Position numbers and translations under genes: made by a program. From Deltaproteobacteria bacterium (GTDB lineage Bacteria > Desulfobacterota > Desulfobacteria > Desulfobacterales > SURF-15), in assembly GCA_024644775.1 (NCBI GenBank), contig JAHEHB010000184.1, forward strand, positions 1,719-9,925: a DNA stretch of 8,207 bases, given 5' to 3'. Below, piece after piece: positions 1 through 6,660 of this stretch; within the stretch, counting starts at the first letter, position 1, and the number at the start of each line of letters is the position of its first letter. The notes beneath the pieces are model-generated. The model ran no database searches and was not told the origin of the DNA. It worked only from the letters and a program-made list of their open reading frames with translations.

Positions 1-17
1 AATTTGGTGACCTAGAC

Positions 18-26
18 AAGGAGGGG
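18..26 (+). promoter_or_regulatory. Ribosome binding site of gap
   Basis: AAGGAGGGG lies five bases before the ATG at 32, a strong Shine-Dalgarno match that fixes the start of the dehydrogenase gene. The 31 bases before the ATG are too few to show a promoter or the end of an upstream gene. Confidence 0.85.
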
Positions 27-31
27 ACGCG

Positions 32-1039
32 ATGACAATCCAAGTCGGCATCAACGGATTCGGTCGGATCGGCCGGAGCGTTTTCCGGATTTTAAGTGAT
101 CGAGACGATATCAATGTGGTAGCGATAAACGATCTGTTTGAAAATGAACAACTTGCTTATCTCCTCAAATACGACACGGTCATGGGCATTTTCCCCAAAG
201 AAGTCAGAATTGAAGGCGATGTCATGTTTGTGGATGAGAAGGAGGTCGTGATGACCGCCCATGGAAATCCGGCAGAGACTCCCTGGAAAGAGATGGGCGT
301 TCAGCTCGTCATAGAATCCACGGGTGTGTTTCGAGACCGGGCATCCATCGAAAAGCACCTACAGGCAGGCGCTCAGAAAGTGATTCTTACCGTACCCGCC
401 AAAGATGAAATCGATGCCACCATTGTAATGGGAGTCAATGAAGACCAGTTGAAGCCTGAACACGCGATTGTTTCAAATGCGTCTTGTACCACGAATTGTC
501 TTGCCCCCATCGCAAAGATCCTCGACGAATCTTTTGGTATCGAGGAGGGATTCATTACCACGGTTCATGCTTACACCAACGACCAACGCTTAGCCGATGT
601 TCCGCACAAGGATTTTCGCCGGAGCCGGGCGGCTGGAGAAAATATCATTCCCACAACTACAGGTGCTGCCCGGGCAGTGGGTAAAGTACTGCCGCAACTT
701 CAAGGGAGACTGGATGGCATGGCGATGCGCGTTCCGGTACCGGACGGCTCCATTGTCGATTTGGTATGTCGTCTCCGAAAAAAGGTGACGCGTCAGGATG
801 TGAATGACGCGGTGAAAGAGGCAGCCGCCGGACCGATGAATAAGATTGTTGAATACAGTGAGGCGCCACTGGTTTCAAGCGATATTATCGGCAATCCCCA
901 CTCCAGTATATACGATTCACTCTCTACAAGCTCTCAGGACGACGGCTACCTCAAGGTAATTTCCTGGTACGACAATGAGTGGGGGTATTCCAATCGGGTG
1001 GTTGACTTAATTGAAAAATTGGCGGTTATTGGCGAATAA
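32..1039 (+). CDS. gap: Type I glyceraldehyde-3-phosphate dehydrogenase, NAD-dependent
   Basis: This enzyme catalyses the phosphorylating oxidation of glyceraldehyde 3-phosphate to 1,3-bisphosphoglycerate in the cytoplasm, the central step of glycolysis and, in reverse, gluconeogenesis. The 335-residue length is normal. The N-terminal Rossmann motif GFGRIGR is at residues 9-15, the catalytic motif SNASCTTNC at 148-156 with active Cys152, and the catalytic His179 sits in HAYTNDQ. The C-terminal WYDNEWGYSNR block is at 312-322. Asp34 in AINDL and the retained Pro191 in the DVPHKD segment are the features that favour NAD over NADP in this family. An oddity is YDTVMGIF at 48-55, where most type I enzymes have a YDS-x-HG-x-F block; this may be a subgroup trait and does not touch the catalytic pair. 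The gene starts at ATG 32 after a strong ribosome site and is followed 18 bases later by pyk, so the two are probably cotranscribed. An erythrose-4-phosphate dehydrogenase is less likely given the standard motifs. Confidence 0.97.
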   Translation: MTIQVGINGFGRIGRSVFRILSDRDDINVVAINDLFENEQLAYLLKYDTVMGIFPKEVRIEGDVMFVDEKEVVMTAHGNPAETPWKEMGVQLVIESTGVFRDRASIEKHLQAGAQKVILTVPAKDEIDATIVMGVNEDQLKPEHAIVSNASCTTNCLAPIAKILDESFGIEEGFITTVHAYTNDQRLADVPHKDFRRSRAAGENIIPTTTGAARAVGKVLPQLQGRLDGMAMRVPVPDGSIVDLVCRLRKKVTRQDVNDAVKEAAAGPMNKIVEYSEAPLVSSDIIGNPHSSIYDSLSTSSQDDGYLKVISWYDNEWGYSNRVVDLIEKLAVIGE

Positions 1040-1057
1040 GTATAACTGGAGAACGTA

Positions 1058-2494
1058 ATGGCGTTTCCTGCCAACAAAACGAAAATCATTTGCACCATTG
1101 GTCCGGCGTCTAATTCGCCGGTGATCTTAGAAAAGATGATCAGAGCCGGCATGAATATCGCACGACTCAATTTTTCACATGGTGATTTTTCGGGACACAA
1201 ATCAGTGATCGAAAAAATCCGTTCGGCGGCTCAAGCCACGGGCCGCCGCGTGGCAATAATGGCAGACTTACCAGGCCCCAAGATGCGTATCGGTCAATTG
1301 GAGTCGGAACCGATAGAATTACAGTCCGGTAACTCGTTCACATTGACCACCGAAGAGATTGTTGGCAATGAAAAGAGGGTTTCCGTGAGTTTTTCTCGAT
1401 TACCGCAGGCTGTAAAACCCGGAGATAAGTTATTTCTCAACGACGGTTTTATCCAACTGGAAGTAATTTGTGTTGAGAACACCGATGTGCAGTGCAAGGT
1501 GATTGTGGGAGGTCAGCTTCGTTCCCGAAAAGGTCTAAATCTTCCTGGAATCGATTTAGGCATCCGTGCCTTTACGAAACGTGATCATGAATGTTTGAAG
1601 TTTGCATTGGAACAGGGTGTAGACGCCGTCAGTCAATCATTTGTGGAAACGGGCGAAGATATCGCCGCAGTCCGCAACGCGGCATCGAAACTGGGGCATC
1701 AGCCGTTTATCATTGCTAAGATTGAACGGTATGGGGCCCTTGATCACATGGATGAAATTCTCGACGCTGCCGACGGTGCTATGATCGCACGAGGGGATCT
1801 TGGCGTGGAGATACCTATTGAAGAGATCGCCGTGATTCAAAAACAACTAATGGAAAAAGCAAACATAGAAGGCAAACCGGTGATCACCGCTACCCAAATG
1901 CTGGAGTCCATGACCCATAACCGCCTTCCCACCCGTGCAGAGGCAACGGATGTGGCCAATGCGATTCTTGACGGTACAGACTGCGTGATGCTTTCCGGAG
2001 AATCCGCAATGGGAAACTATCCCGTCGATGCAACGGCGATGCTTGCCAAAATTGCTGCATCCATTGAGCCGCACCGTCCGTCCGATACGATTGAGGCGGT
2101 ATTAGAACGCTACGGCCGAAAACGCGATTTGACATTACAGGAACTGGTCGCCATGAGTGTTGAAACTACCTTACAGCAGATTACACCGGCCGCCATTGTG
2201 GTTCCGACCCGCAGCGGTGGGACCGCACAAAATATCACACGGTTTCGGCTACCGGTTTGGATAACCGCTGTAAGTTCGCAAGAAAAAACGTGTCAGAATC
2301 TTCTGTTTTCCTATGGCGTATTTCCGGTGTACGAAACAGAACACCCGACAGACTGGAAGCCATTTATTAATAAATGGCTCGATTCTCACGGTGTCGAAGG
2401 AAATCTCGTTGTGCTTACCGAAGGCCCATCAACACGCCGTCCGGAAGTAAACAATCGCATGGAAATCCTCGATCTAAACCGAGTGTCGCCCTAA
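1058..2494 (+). CDS. pyk: Pyruvate kinase, predicted potassium-independent (Lys-type)
   Basis: Pyruvate kinase transfers phosphate from phosphoenolpyruvate to ADP, the last ATP-forming step of glycolysis. The 478 residues cover the usual parts: a barrel A domain with an inserted B domain (about 71-167) and a C-terminal regulatory domain (about 355-475). Visible motifs are TKIICTIGPAS near the start, ARLNFSHG at 35-42, the active-site block IIAKIER at 218-224 with catalytic Lys221 and metal ligand Glu223, ARGDLGVEIP at 244-253 with metal ligand Asp247, and TATQMLESM at 277-285. The block after Asp70 reads LPGPKMRIG, so Lys75 takes the place of the Glu (Glu117 in rabbit muscle enzyme) that makes pyruvate kinases need potassium. 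The C domain keeps TRSGGTAQNITRFR at 384-397. The ATG at 1058 is preceded by GGAGA at 1048-1052. No frameshift or truncation is seen. It is the second gene of a gap-pyk pair. Confidence 0.97.
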   Translation: MAFPANKTKIICTIGPASNSPVILEKMIRAGMNIARLNFSHGDFSGHKSVIEKIRSAAQATGRRVAIMADLPGPKMRIGQLESEPIELQSGNSFTLTTEEIVGNEKRVSVSFSRLPQAVKPGDKLFLNDGFIQLEVICVENTDVQCKVIVGGQLRSRKGLNLPGIDLGIRAFTKRDHECLKFALEQGVDAVSQSFVETGEDIAAVRNAASKLGHQPFIIAKIERYGALDHMDEILDAADGAMIARGDLGVEIPIEEIAVIQKQLMEKANIEGKPVITATQMLESMTHNRLPTRAEATDVANAILDGTDCVMLSGESAMGNYPVDATAMLAKIAASIEPHRPSDTIEAVLERYGRKRDLTLQELVAMSVETTLQQITPAAIVVPTRSGGTAQNITRFRLPVWITAVSSQEKTCQNLLFSYGVFPVYETEHPTDWKPFINKWLDSHGVEGNLVVLTEGPSTRRPEVNNRMEILDLNRVSP

Positions 2495-2588
2495 ACAGAC
2501 TCAACCGGGCCAGCATCGGTATCACTGTGGATCAGCGCGTTGAGCATAAGTGCTACCCTATCAAGTTCAAAGGCGATTACAAACCGTC

Positions 2589-2615
2589 CATTCTGAATTT
2601 TGAATGTTTTTATTT
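2589..2615 (+). terminator. Possible weak terminator after gap-pyk
   Basis: A five-base inverted repeat, CATTC (2589-2593) and GAATG (2602-2606), with an eight-base loop, is followed by TTTTTATTT (2607-2615). The U-rich tail fits an intrinsic terminator for the + strand unit and it lies between the two convergent stop codons. The stem is short and AT-rich, so it would be weak. An overlapping alternative pairing of TTCTGAA (2591-2597) with TTCAGAA (2614-2620) has no U-tract on either strand. The rest of 2495-2625 shows no gene or other signal. Confidence 0.35.
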
Positions 2616-2625
2616 CAGAACGCCA

Positions 2626-3786
2626 TCAGAAATAAGGCGCTTCATCATGTGGCCGGATGTTGGTGAGGTGACCTGAGTAATGACGAAGATTCACTGGTTG
2701 GTACGGGTAATCAGCCAAGTTCTCTTCCTTTATTTCGATACCCAGCCCGGGTTTATCCGGAATCTCCAAATACCCATCTTTAAAAGACAGGCTTTCATCC
2801 ACGATTTCTTTGCGCCACGGCACATCAGTCGCCATGATCTCATGTATGGCATAATTGGGGGTACATGCAGCCAACTGTAGTGTCGCTGCGTTGGCAATCG
2901 GCCCACTGGGGTTATGCGCTGCGAACGCCAGATAGTCCGCCTGAGCCATGGCAGCGATCTTTTTGCATTGCATCAATCCCCCGGCATGACTCACATCGGG
3001 TTGGACGAAGTCAACGGCCTTTTGGGCCAATAAATCCCTGAACCCATAGATGGTGTAAACCCTCTCCCCGGCTGCTATGGGCACCGGCGATTTTTTTCTC
3101 AGCTCGGATAGTGCTGCAAAATTATCCGGCGGCAGCGGTTCTTCAAAAAACAACGGATTAAACGGTTCCAAAGCATTGGCAATTTTAATACCGGTGGGAA
3201 GATTAAACCGGCCATGTCCTTCGATGAGAATGTCAACATCCGGCATGACCGTATTCTTCACCGCGTCGATACACCGTAAGGCAAAGTCCAAATCTGTTGC
3301 GCTCAAATCTTGATATGCCCGGCCGAAAGGATCCCACTTCAATGCACGAAATCCCCTCTCTTTGGCCCGCTTGGCAGCTTCGGCAAACTGATCGGGCACT
3401 GTAGCCCCTTTAAACCACCCGTTGGCATATACCTTGACGCGCTCATTTATTTTACCGCCTAAAAGCTGGTAGACAGGAACAACGAGATGTTTGCCCAGTA
3501 GATCCCAAAGCGCCATTTCTATTCCGGAAACAGCGCTCATTAAAATCGGGCCGACACGCCAGTAGCTGTCACGAAACATATTTTCATAATGATGTTCTAT
3601 ACGAAAAGGATCTTCGCCGACTAGGTATCGCTCCAGCTCCCCTATGGCGGCAGTCACCGCCTGGGCCTTATATTCTAAAGAGGATTCACCCCAGCCAGTC
3701 AATCCGTTGTCCGTACTCACTTTTACAAAGACCCAGTTGAGTCTAAATGCATTTACAATATAGGTTTTAACCTCTGCTATCTTCAC
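2626..3786 (-). CDS. Mandelate racemase/muconate lactonizing family dehydratase, galactonate dehydratase-like
   Basis: This is an enolase-superfamily enzyme, most likely a dehydratase that turns an acid sugar into a 2-keto-3-deoxy acid in the cytoplasm. Its 386 residues hold the N-terminal capping domain (about 1-115, with GWGE at 31-34 and GIEMALWDLLGK at 88-99) and the barrel (about 130-345). Probable metal ligands are Glu189 in EGHGR, Glu215 in FFEEP and Glu241 in AAGER. The general acid/base candidates are His191 and the Asp264-His291 dyad (QPDVSHAGG; AHNPSGPIA). The second-strand motif is Lys150-Trp-Asp152, not the KxK of mandelate racemase. The layout resembles E. coli DgoD, but the first metal ligand there is Asp and the specificity segments differ, so substrate cannot be named. 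The start is GTG at 3786, supported by a run of G eight bases upstream; no upstream ATG fits as well. It is the last gene of the operon, 86 bases after the SDR gene. The family call is secure; galactonate as substrate is only one option. Confidence 0.9.
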   Translation of the reverse strand: MKIAEVKTYIVNAFRLNWVFVKVSTDNGLTGWGESSLEYKAQAVTAAIGELERYLVGEDPFRIEHHYENMFRDSYWRVGPILMSAVSGIEMALWDLLGKHLVVPVYQLLGGKINERVKVYANGWFKGATVPDQFAEAAKRAKERGFRALKWDPFGRAYQDLSATDLDFALRCIDAVKNTVMPDVDILIEGHGRFNLPTGIKIANALEPFNPLFFEEPLPPDNFAALSELRKKSPVPIAAGERVYTIYGFRDLLAQKAVDFVQPDVSHAGGLMQCKKIAAMAQADYLAFAAHNPSGPIANAATLQLAACTPNYAIHEIMATDVPWRKEIVDESLSFKDGYLEIPDKPGLGIEIKEENLADYPYQPVNLRHYSGHLTNIRPHDEAPYF

Positions 3787-3794
3787 TTAAATAA

Positions 3795-3801
3795 CCCCCT
3801 T
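3795..3801 (-). promoter_or_regulatory. Ribosome binding site of the dehydratase gene
   Basis: On the - strand AAGGGGG stands eight bases before GTG 3786 and supports this non-ATG start. The 86-base gap to the SDR gene (3787-3872) shows no clear terminator or promoter, so transcription probably continues through it. Confidence 0.7.
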
Positions 3802-3872
3802 TTTTAGAGTAACCGGTTTCTTTAATCATTTGCCCGCGTTTTAATCCGCTCTTTTTGGAAGCGAGAAAACTT

Positions 3873-4625
3873 CTATCGCATATGCATCCCGCCATTGACA
3901 TCGATGGTGGCACCGGTTATGTAGCGACCCCCTTCTCCGCAAAGAAACGCCACGGCCAAACCGATGTCTCTGGGTTTCCCAAGTCCCAGTGGGGTAGCCT
4001 CCGCCAGCTTCTCTACCTGCTCCTTACCGACGGTGTCGTATAGCAACGCTGTTTCGATAATCCCGGGAGCGACCGCATTGACCGTTATACCGAAGGGTGC
4101 GGCGGTTCGCGCAAGGGATTTTGTAAATCCAAGAATCCCGCTTTTGGTTGCTGCATAGTGAACATGACCGTAGAGAGCCCCCTGGTGCCCTACGACAGAA
4201 CTCATGTTCACAATTCGACCCCGCCCCCTTTCTTTCATCATTTCCATCGCCCGTTTTGAACAAAGAAAACAACTTCGCAGATTGGTATTTAAGATAAACT
4301 CCCAATCCTTGAGTTTGATCTCGAAGATATCTTTCGGCTGGCTGGTGCCTGCGTTATTGACCAGGATATCGAGCTGTCCAAATTCCTGTTGAATCCGGTT
4401 AAAGAGCTTATCCACTTGTTCTTTATCGCTTACATCTGCTCCCATTACCGTGGCTTTTCTGTTCAGCCCGGCAATCTGTCCGGCAACCTCCTCAGCTTTC
4501 TTTACTTCCGATCGGCAGTTTACGATAACGTCGCATCCCATTTCAGCCAGCACCATCGCAATACCGGCGCCGAGCCCCCTCGAAGCGCCAGTGACAAGCG
4601 CCACCTTACCTGTTAATTGATCCAT
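3873..4625 (-). CDS. Short-chain dehydrogenase/reductase, FabG-like, classical SDR
   Basis: A classical SDR oxidoreductase of 250 residues, the standard length for the family, acting in the cytoplasm on a hydroxyl or keto group. Residues 12-19 form the cofactor motif TGASRGLG, NNAG is at 90-93, and the catalytic set is Asn115, Ser143, Tyr157 and Lys161 (YAATK). Arg16 and Arg38 (VNCRS), in the two positions that contact the 2'-phosphate, suggest NADP(H) preference. The C-terminal GGRYITGATIDVNGG block is intact. An in-frame ATG eight codons upstream (4649) is rejected because AGGAGA at 4632-4637 lies six bases before ATG 4625 and would be inside the longer form. Given its place between a TRAP transporter and an acid-sugar dehydratase, it is probably a sugar-acid or keto-deoxy-acid dehydrogenase, comparable in role to KduD or 2-keto-3-deoxy-L-fuconate dehydrogenase. 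This is inferred from context; a fatty-acid role is unlikely because no fatty-acid genes are near. Confidence 0.93.
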   Translation of the reverse strand: MDQLTGKVALVTGASRGLGAGIAMVLAEMGCDVIVNCRSEVKKAEEVAGQIAGLNRKATVMGADVSDKEQVDKLFNRIQQEFGQLDILVNNAGTSQPKDIFEIKLKDWEFILNTNLRSCFLCSKRAMEMMKERGRGRIVNMSSVVGHQGALYGHVHYAATKSGILGFTKSLARTAAPFGITVNAVAPGIIETALLYDTVGKEQVEKLAEATPLGLGKPRDIGLAVAFLCGEGGRYITGATIDVNGGMHMR

Positions 4626-4631
4626 ATACGA

Positions 4632-4637
4632 TCTCCT
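4632..4637 (-). promoter_or_regulatory. Ribosome binding site that decides the SDR start
   Basis: AGGAGA on the - strand, six bases before ATG 4625. It sets the SDR start at 4625 and argues against the longer in-frame start at 4649. Confidence 0.8.
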
Positions 4638-4670
4638 AATTCGAATCATACTTCGTTTCTTTCGTAGGAT

Positions 4671-4820
4671 TCAAGCAACCCATCCGGTTCGTCCGGGGAT
4701 GGCGTACCGGTCGTGTTCAGCCCAATTTGTCCAGTGTTCGCGCATATTGATTAAGGGAGTGCCGTCAAATGGCTTAACAGATAAATTGTTCATATTATTC
4801 GGACGCTTGATCAATTTCAT
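4671..4820 (-). CDS. Possible 49-residue small ORF coupled to dctM
   Basis: The 191-base gap between the TRAP large subunit and SDR genes holds an ORF of 49 codons. Its ATG overlaps the TGA stop of dctM as ATGA (4817-4820), the usual form of translational coupling; there is no Shine-Dalgarno sequence of its own, so it would depend on reinitiation. The peptide starts MKLIKRPNN, has three tryptophans (30, 33, 47) and the block REHWTNWAEHDRYAIPGR at 27-44, and has no signal peptide or membrane segment. I do not recognise it. It ends 45 bases before the SDR start and is in the same frame as the SDR, with a single TGA (4671-4673) between. It could be a true small protein, the remnant of a decayed gene, or a chance ORF. 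Its aromatic-rich, non-repetitive composition and the exact overlap argue mildly for a real or once-real gene. Confidence 0.4.
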   Translation of the reverse strand: MKLIKRPNNMNNLSVKPFDGTPLINMREHWTNWAEHDRYAIPGRTGWVA

Positions 4821-6094
4821 TTAATTAAGGCATAAGGCAGATAGGTTGATAAAACAGGAACATAGGCGACAAGCAACAGGGTGATGGTCATCGCACCGAC
4901 GAACACCCAGATAAGCGGCATTGTTTTTCTGATGGACACCCCCCCCACGCTGCAGCTGATATAGAGCAGAATCCCCACCGGCGGGGTAATCGCACCAATC
5001 ATAACAGCCACGATGAATACGGATGCAAAATGATAGGGATCAAAACCAAGGCTTTTGGTCAGGGGAAAAAACACCGGAACGAAAACCAATATGATTGCCA
5101 ACCCGTCCACGATCGTTCCTATTATGAGCACCAGGATTAAAATGAGCAGCAGGATGATATGACTGTTTGAGGTCAGAGAGATAATGAAACCCATAATATC
5201 TTGGGGCACGTTCTGGTGGGCCATGACCCAACCGAAGGTTGCCGCACAACCCACAAGAAACAGTATAATGGTGGTATGTTTAGCGGTTTCAAGCAGAGTA
5301 TTTAAGAATTTTTCAAAGGTGAGTTCTTTGTAGACAGCCCCTAAAATCAACGCGTAGAGTGCTGCAACAGCTCCGGATTCAGTGGCTGTAAAAACACCGG
5401 TGGTAACACCGCCGATGATGATGAGTGGCGCCAATAGAGGCGGCCAGCCTTCCAGGATGGATCGGAATATCTCCGAGCGGGTAAGCTTGAAGTCGGATCG
5501 TTTTCTATGTCTGCGAACCGCCAATACATAGCCCGCTACCAGAAGAGACAGCCCAATTAGAACGCCCGGAAACAAACCGGCGAGAAACAGCCGCCCCACC
5601 GATAGCTGGGTAATGGAGGCATATACGATCATAAGAACGCTGGGTGGAATGATGGGACCCACCGTCGATGATGCAGCAGTGATCCCCACGGCCCAATCCT
5701 CCTCGTATCCCTCTTTGATCATCGAAGGAATCAAAATTGCCCCGATACCCGCCGAATCCGCTGTCGCCGAACCGGATATGCCGGCAAACACCATACTGGC
5801 AATAACATTTACATGGCTCAACCCGCCACGGATTTTGCCCACAAGCAGCTTGGCCAGATTGATAATCCGGCTAGTGATTCCACCACTGTTCATCAACTGA
5901 CCGGTGAGAATGAACAAGGGAACGGCCATGAGGGAGAAGGAGTTCAAGGTGTTGTAGATTCTCTGTAAAACAAGGACAGTGGGCAGATCGCTGGCCAACA
6001 CAAGGGAAAGGATGGTGGCGATTCCTCCGCTAAAGGCTACTGGTACACCCAATATAAGCAAAATCAAAAAGGCCACAAGTAAAATGGTGATCAC
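4817..6094 (-). CDS. dctM: TRAP transporter large membrane subunit (DctM type)
   Basis: This is the transport channel subunit of a tripartite ATP-independent periplasmic transporter, moving an organic or sugar acid across the inner membrane with sodium. The 425 residues are almost wholly hydrophobic helices, as expected for the usual 12-helix form. Family marks are VPLFILTGQLMNSGG at 58-72, the block GGLSHVNVIASMVFAGISGS at 90-109 followed by ATADSAGIGA, the ASSTVGPIIPPS loop at 141-152, and GAITPPVGILLY at 367-378; the last two match the re-entrant hairpin regions that bind sodium and substrate. Translation starts at GTG 6094, which overlaps the dctQ stop by four bases (GTGA), so it is coupled to the small subunit. 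It is full length with no fused subunit. The specific substrate cannot be read from this subunit. Confidence 0.97.
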   Translation of the reverse strand: MITILLVAFLILLILGVPVAFSGGIATILSLVLASDLPTVLVLQRIYNTLNSFSLMAVPLFILTGQLMNSGGITSRIINLAKLLVGKIRGGLSHVNVIASMVFAGISGSATADSAGIGAILIPSMIKEGYEEDWAVGITAASSTVGPIIPPSVLMIVYASITQLSVGRLFLAGLFPGVLIGLSLLVAGYVLAVRRHRKRSDFKLTRSEIFRSILEGWPPLLAPLIIIGGVTTGVFTATESGAVAALYALILGAVYKELTFEKFLNTLLETAKHTTIILFLVGCAATFGWVMAHQNVPQDIMGFIISLTSNSHIILLLILILVLIIGTIVDGLAIILVFVPVFFPLTKSLGFDPYHFASVFIVAVMIGAITPPVGILLYISCSVGGVSIRKTMPLIWVFVGAMTITLLLVAYVPVLSTYLPYALIK

Positions 6095-6570
6095 AGCCGG
6101 CTACCTTTTTTATGGCGGAAAAAAGAACGGATGTGGTTTTTTAAATTGTCGACAGAAAAAATAGTCATGAGTATCAATCCCACAGGGATCGATAAATAAA
6201 GAATCCAAAGCGGTATCTGAAGGGCGGTGGATTTCATTCCGCCTGCCACCTTAACAAAGGAAATGCTTCCCTTGATAAGGGATACTGAGAAAAAGATAAT
6301 GGCAAGATTCGCGATGAGACGCAAAAAGGGTTTCCACGCCTCAGGTAGAATATCGAATCCGAGATGCCTCTCTTCCCGAACCACAAGGCCGGTGCACAGC
6401 AGCACCAGCCAGATACCCAGGTTCCGGGCCAGCTCCTCAGTCCACATAAATGGCGCGTTGAACACGTAGCGCGAGACCACCTGCATCAGCGTGGTTAACA
6501 GAATGCCAAAGATTAGGACGATTACGATTCCCTCAACCGCTTTTTCCACCAGATTAAATACTCGTGTCAT
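6091..6570 (-). CDS. dctQ: TRAP transporter small membrane subunit (DctQ type)
   Basis: The small integral membrane partner of DctM, required for complex assembly and for docking the binding protein. From ATG 6570 it has 159 residues and four predicted membrane segments at about 13-33, 50-67, 83-103 and 119-141. The family block around 29-54 is clear: QVVSRYVFNAPFMWTEELAR, followed by VREERHLGFD at 64-73. An in-frame GTG at 6630 would add 20 residues, but those codons run through the perfect GC hairpin at 6595-6622 and encode a basic, arginine-rich stretch atypical of the family, so the shorter form is preferred. Neither start has a good Shine-Dalgarno site, which leaves some doubt on the exact start and suggests low translation relative to the binding protein. 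The stop overlaps the GTG of dctM. Confidence 0.93.
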   Translation of the reverse strand: MTRVFNLVEKAVEGIVIVLIFGILLTTLMQVVSRYVFNAPFMWTEELARNLGIWLVLLCTGLVVREERHLGFDILPEAWKPFLRLIANLAIIFFSVSLIKGSISFVKVAGGMKSTALQIPLWILYLSIPVGLILMTIFSVDNLKNHIRSFFRHKKGSRL

Positions 6571-6592
6571 AGTGTTTATGAAATATTTTTTT

Positions 6593-6622
6593 AAAAGGCG
6601 CCCCCGGTCTCGGGGGCGCCTT
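6593..6622 (-). terminator. GC-rich hairpin between dctP and dctQ, likely partial terminator
   Basis: A perfect 12-bp inverted repeat (arms 6595-6606 and 6611-6622, AAGGCGCCCCCG and its complement) with a four-base loop stands in the 90-base dctP-dctQ gap. Read on the - strand the 3' arm ends in a run of four U (6596-6593) followed by A-rich sequence, so it resembles an intrinsic terminator with a short, leaky U-tract. In binding-protein operons such an element usually raises the binding protein over the membrane subunits by partial termination or by protecting the mRNA 3' end. A smaller stem (GGAG/CTCC, 6639-6653) followed by TTTTATTT on the - strand lies just before it and may add to the effect. 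Confidence 0.78.
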
Positions 6623-6660
6623 GCCGCCACAAATAAAAGGAGATTGCCACTCCCGCGACT

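Noticed and set aside
2667..2674. GGTGACCT also found at 6-13
   Set aside because: An eight-base match occurring twice in 8 kb is expected by chance; one copy is within coding sequence and the flanks differ.
2374..2676. 100-codon + strand ORF across the pyk end and the dehydratase end
   Set aside because: It overlaps two real genes, has no ribosome site, and the product has no recognisable features.
3811..3818. AACCGGTT palindrome between the SDR and dehydratase genes, considered as a regulator site
   Set aside because: Only eight bases, not repeated in the other intergenic regions, and not like known FadR-type operators; chance level.
4626..4649. Longer SDR start at ATG 4649 (MIRIRRSY extension)
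   Set aside because: The ribosome site AGGAGA would be inside the coding region; ATG 4625 has the correct spacing and gives the usual SDR N-terminus.
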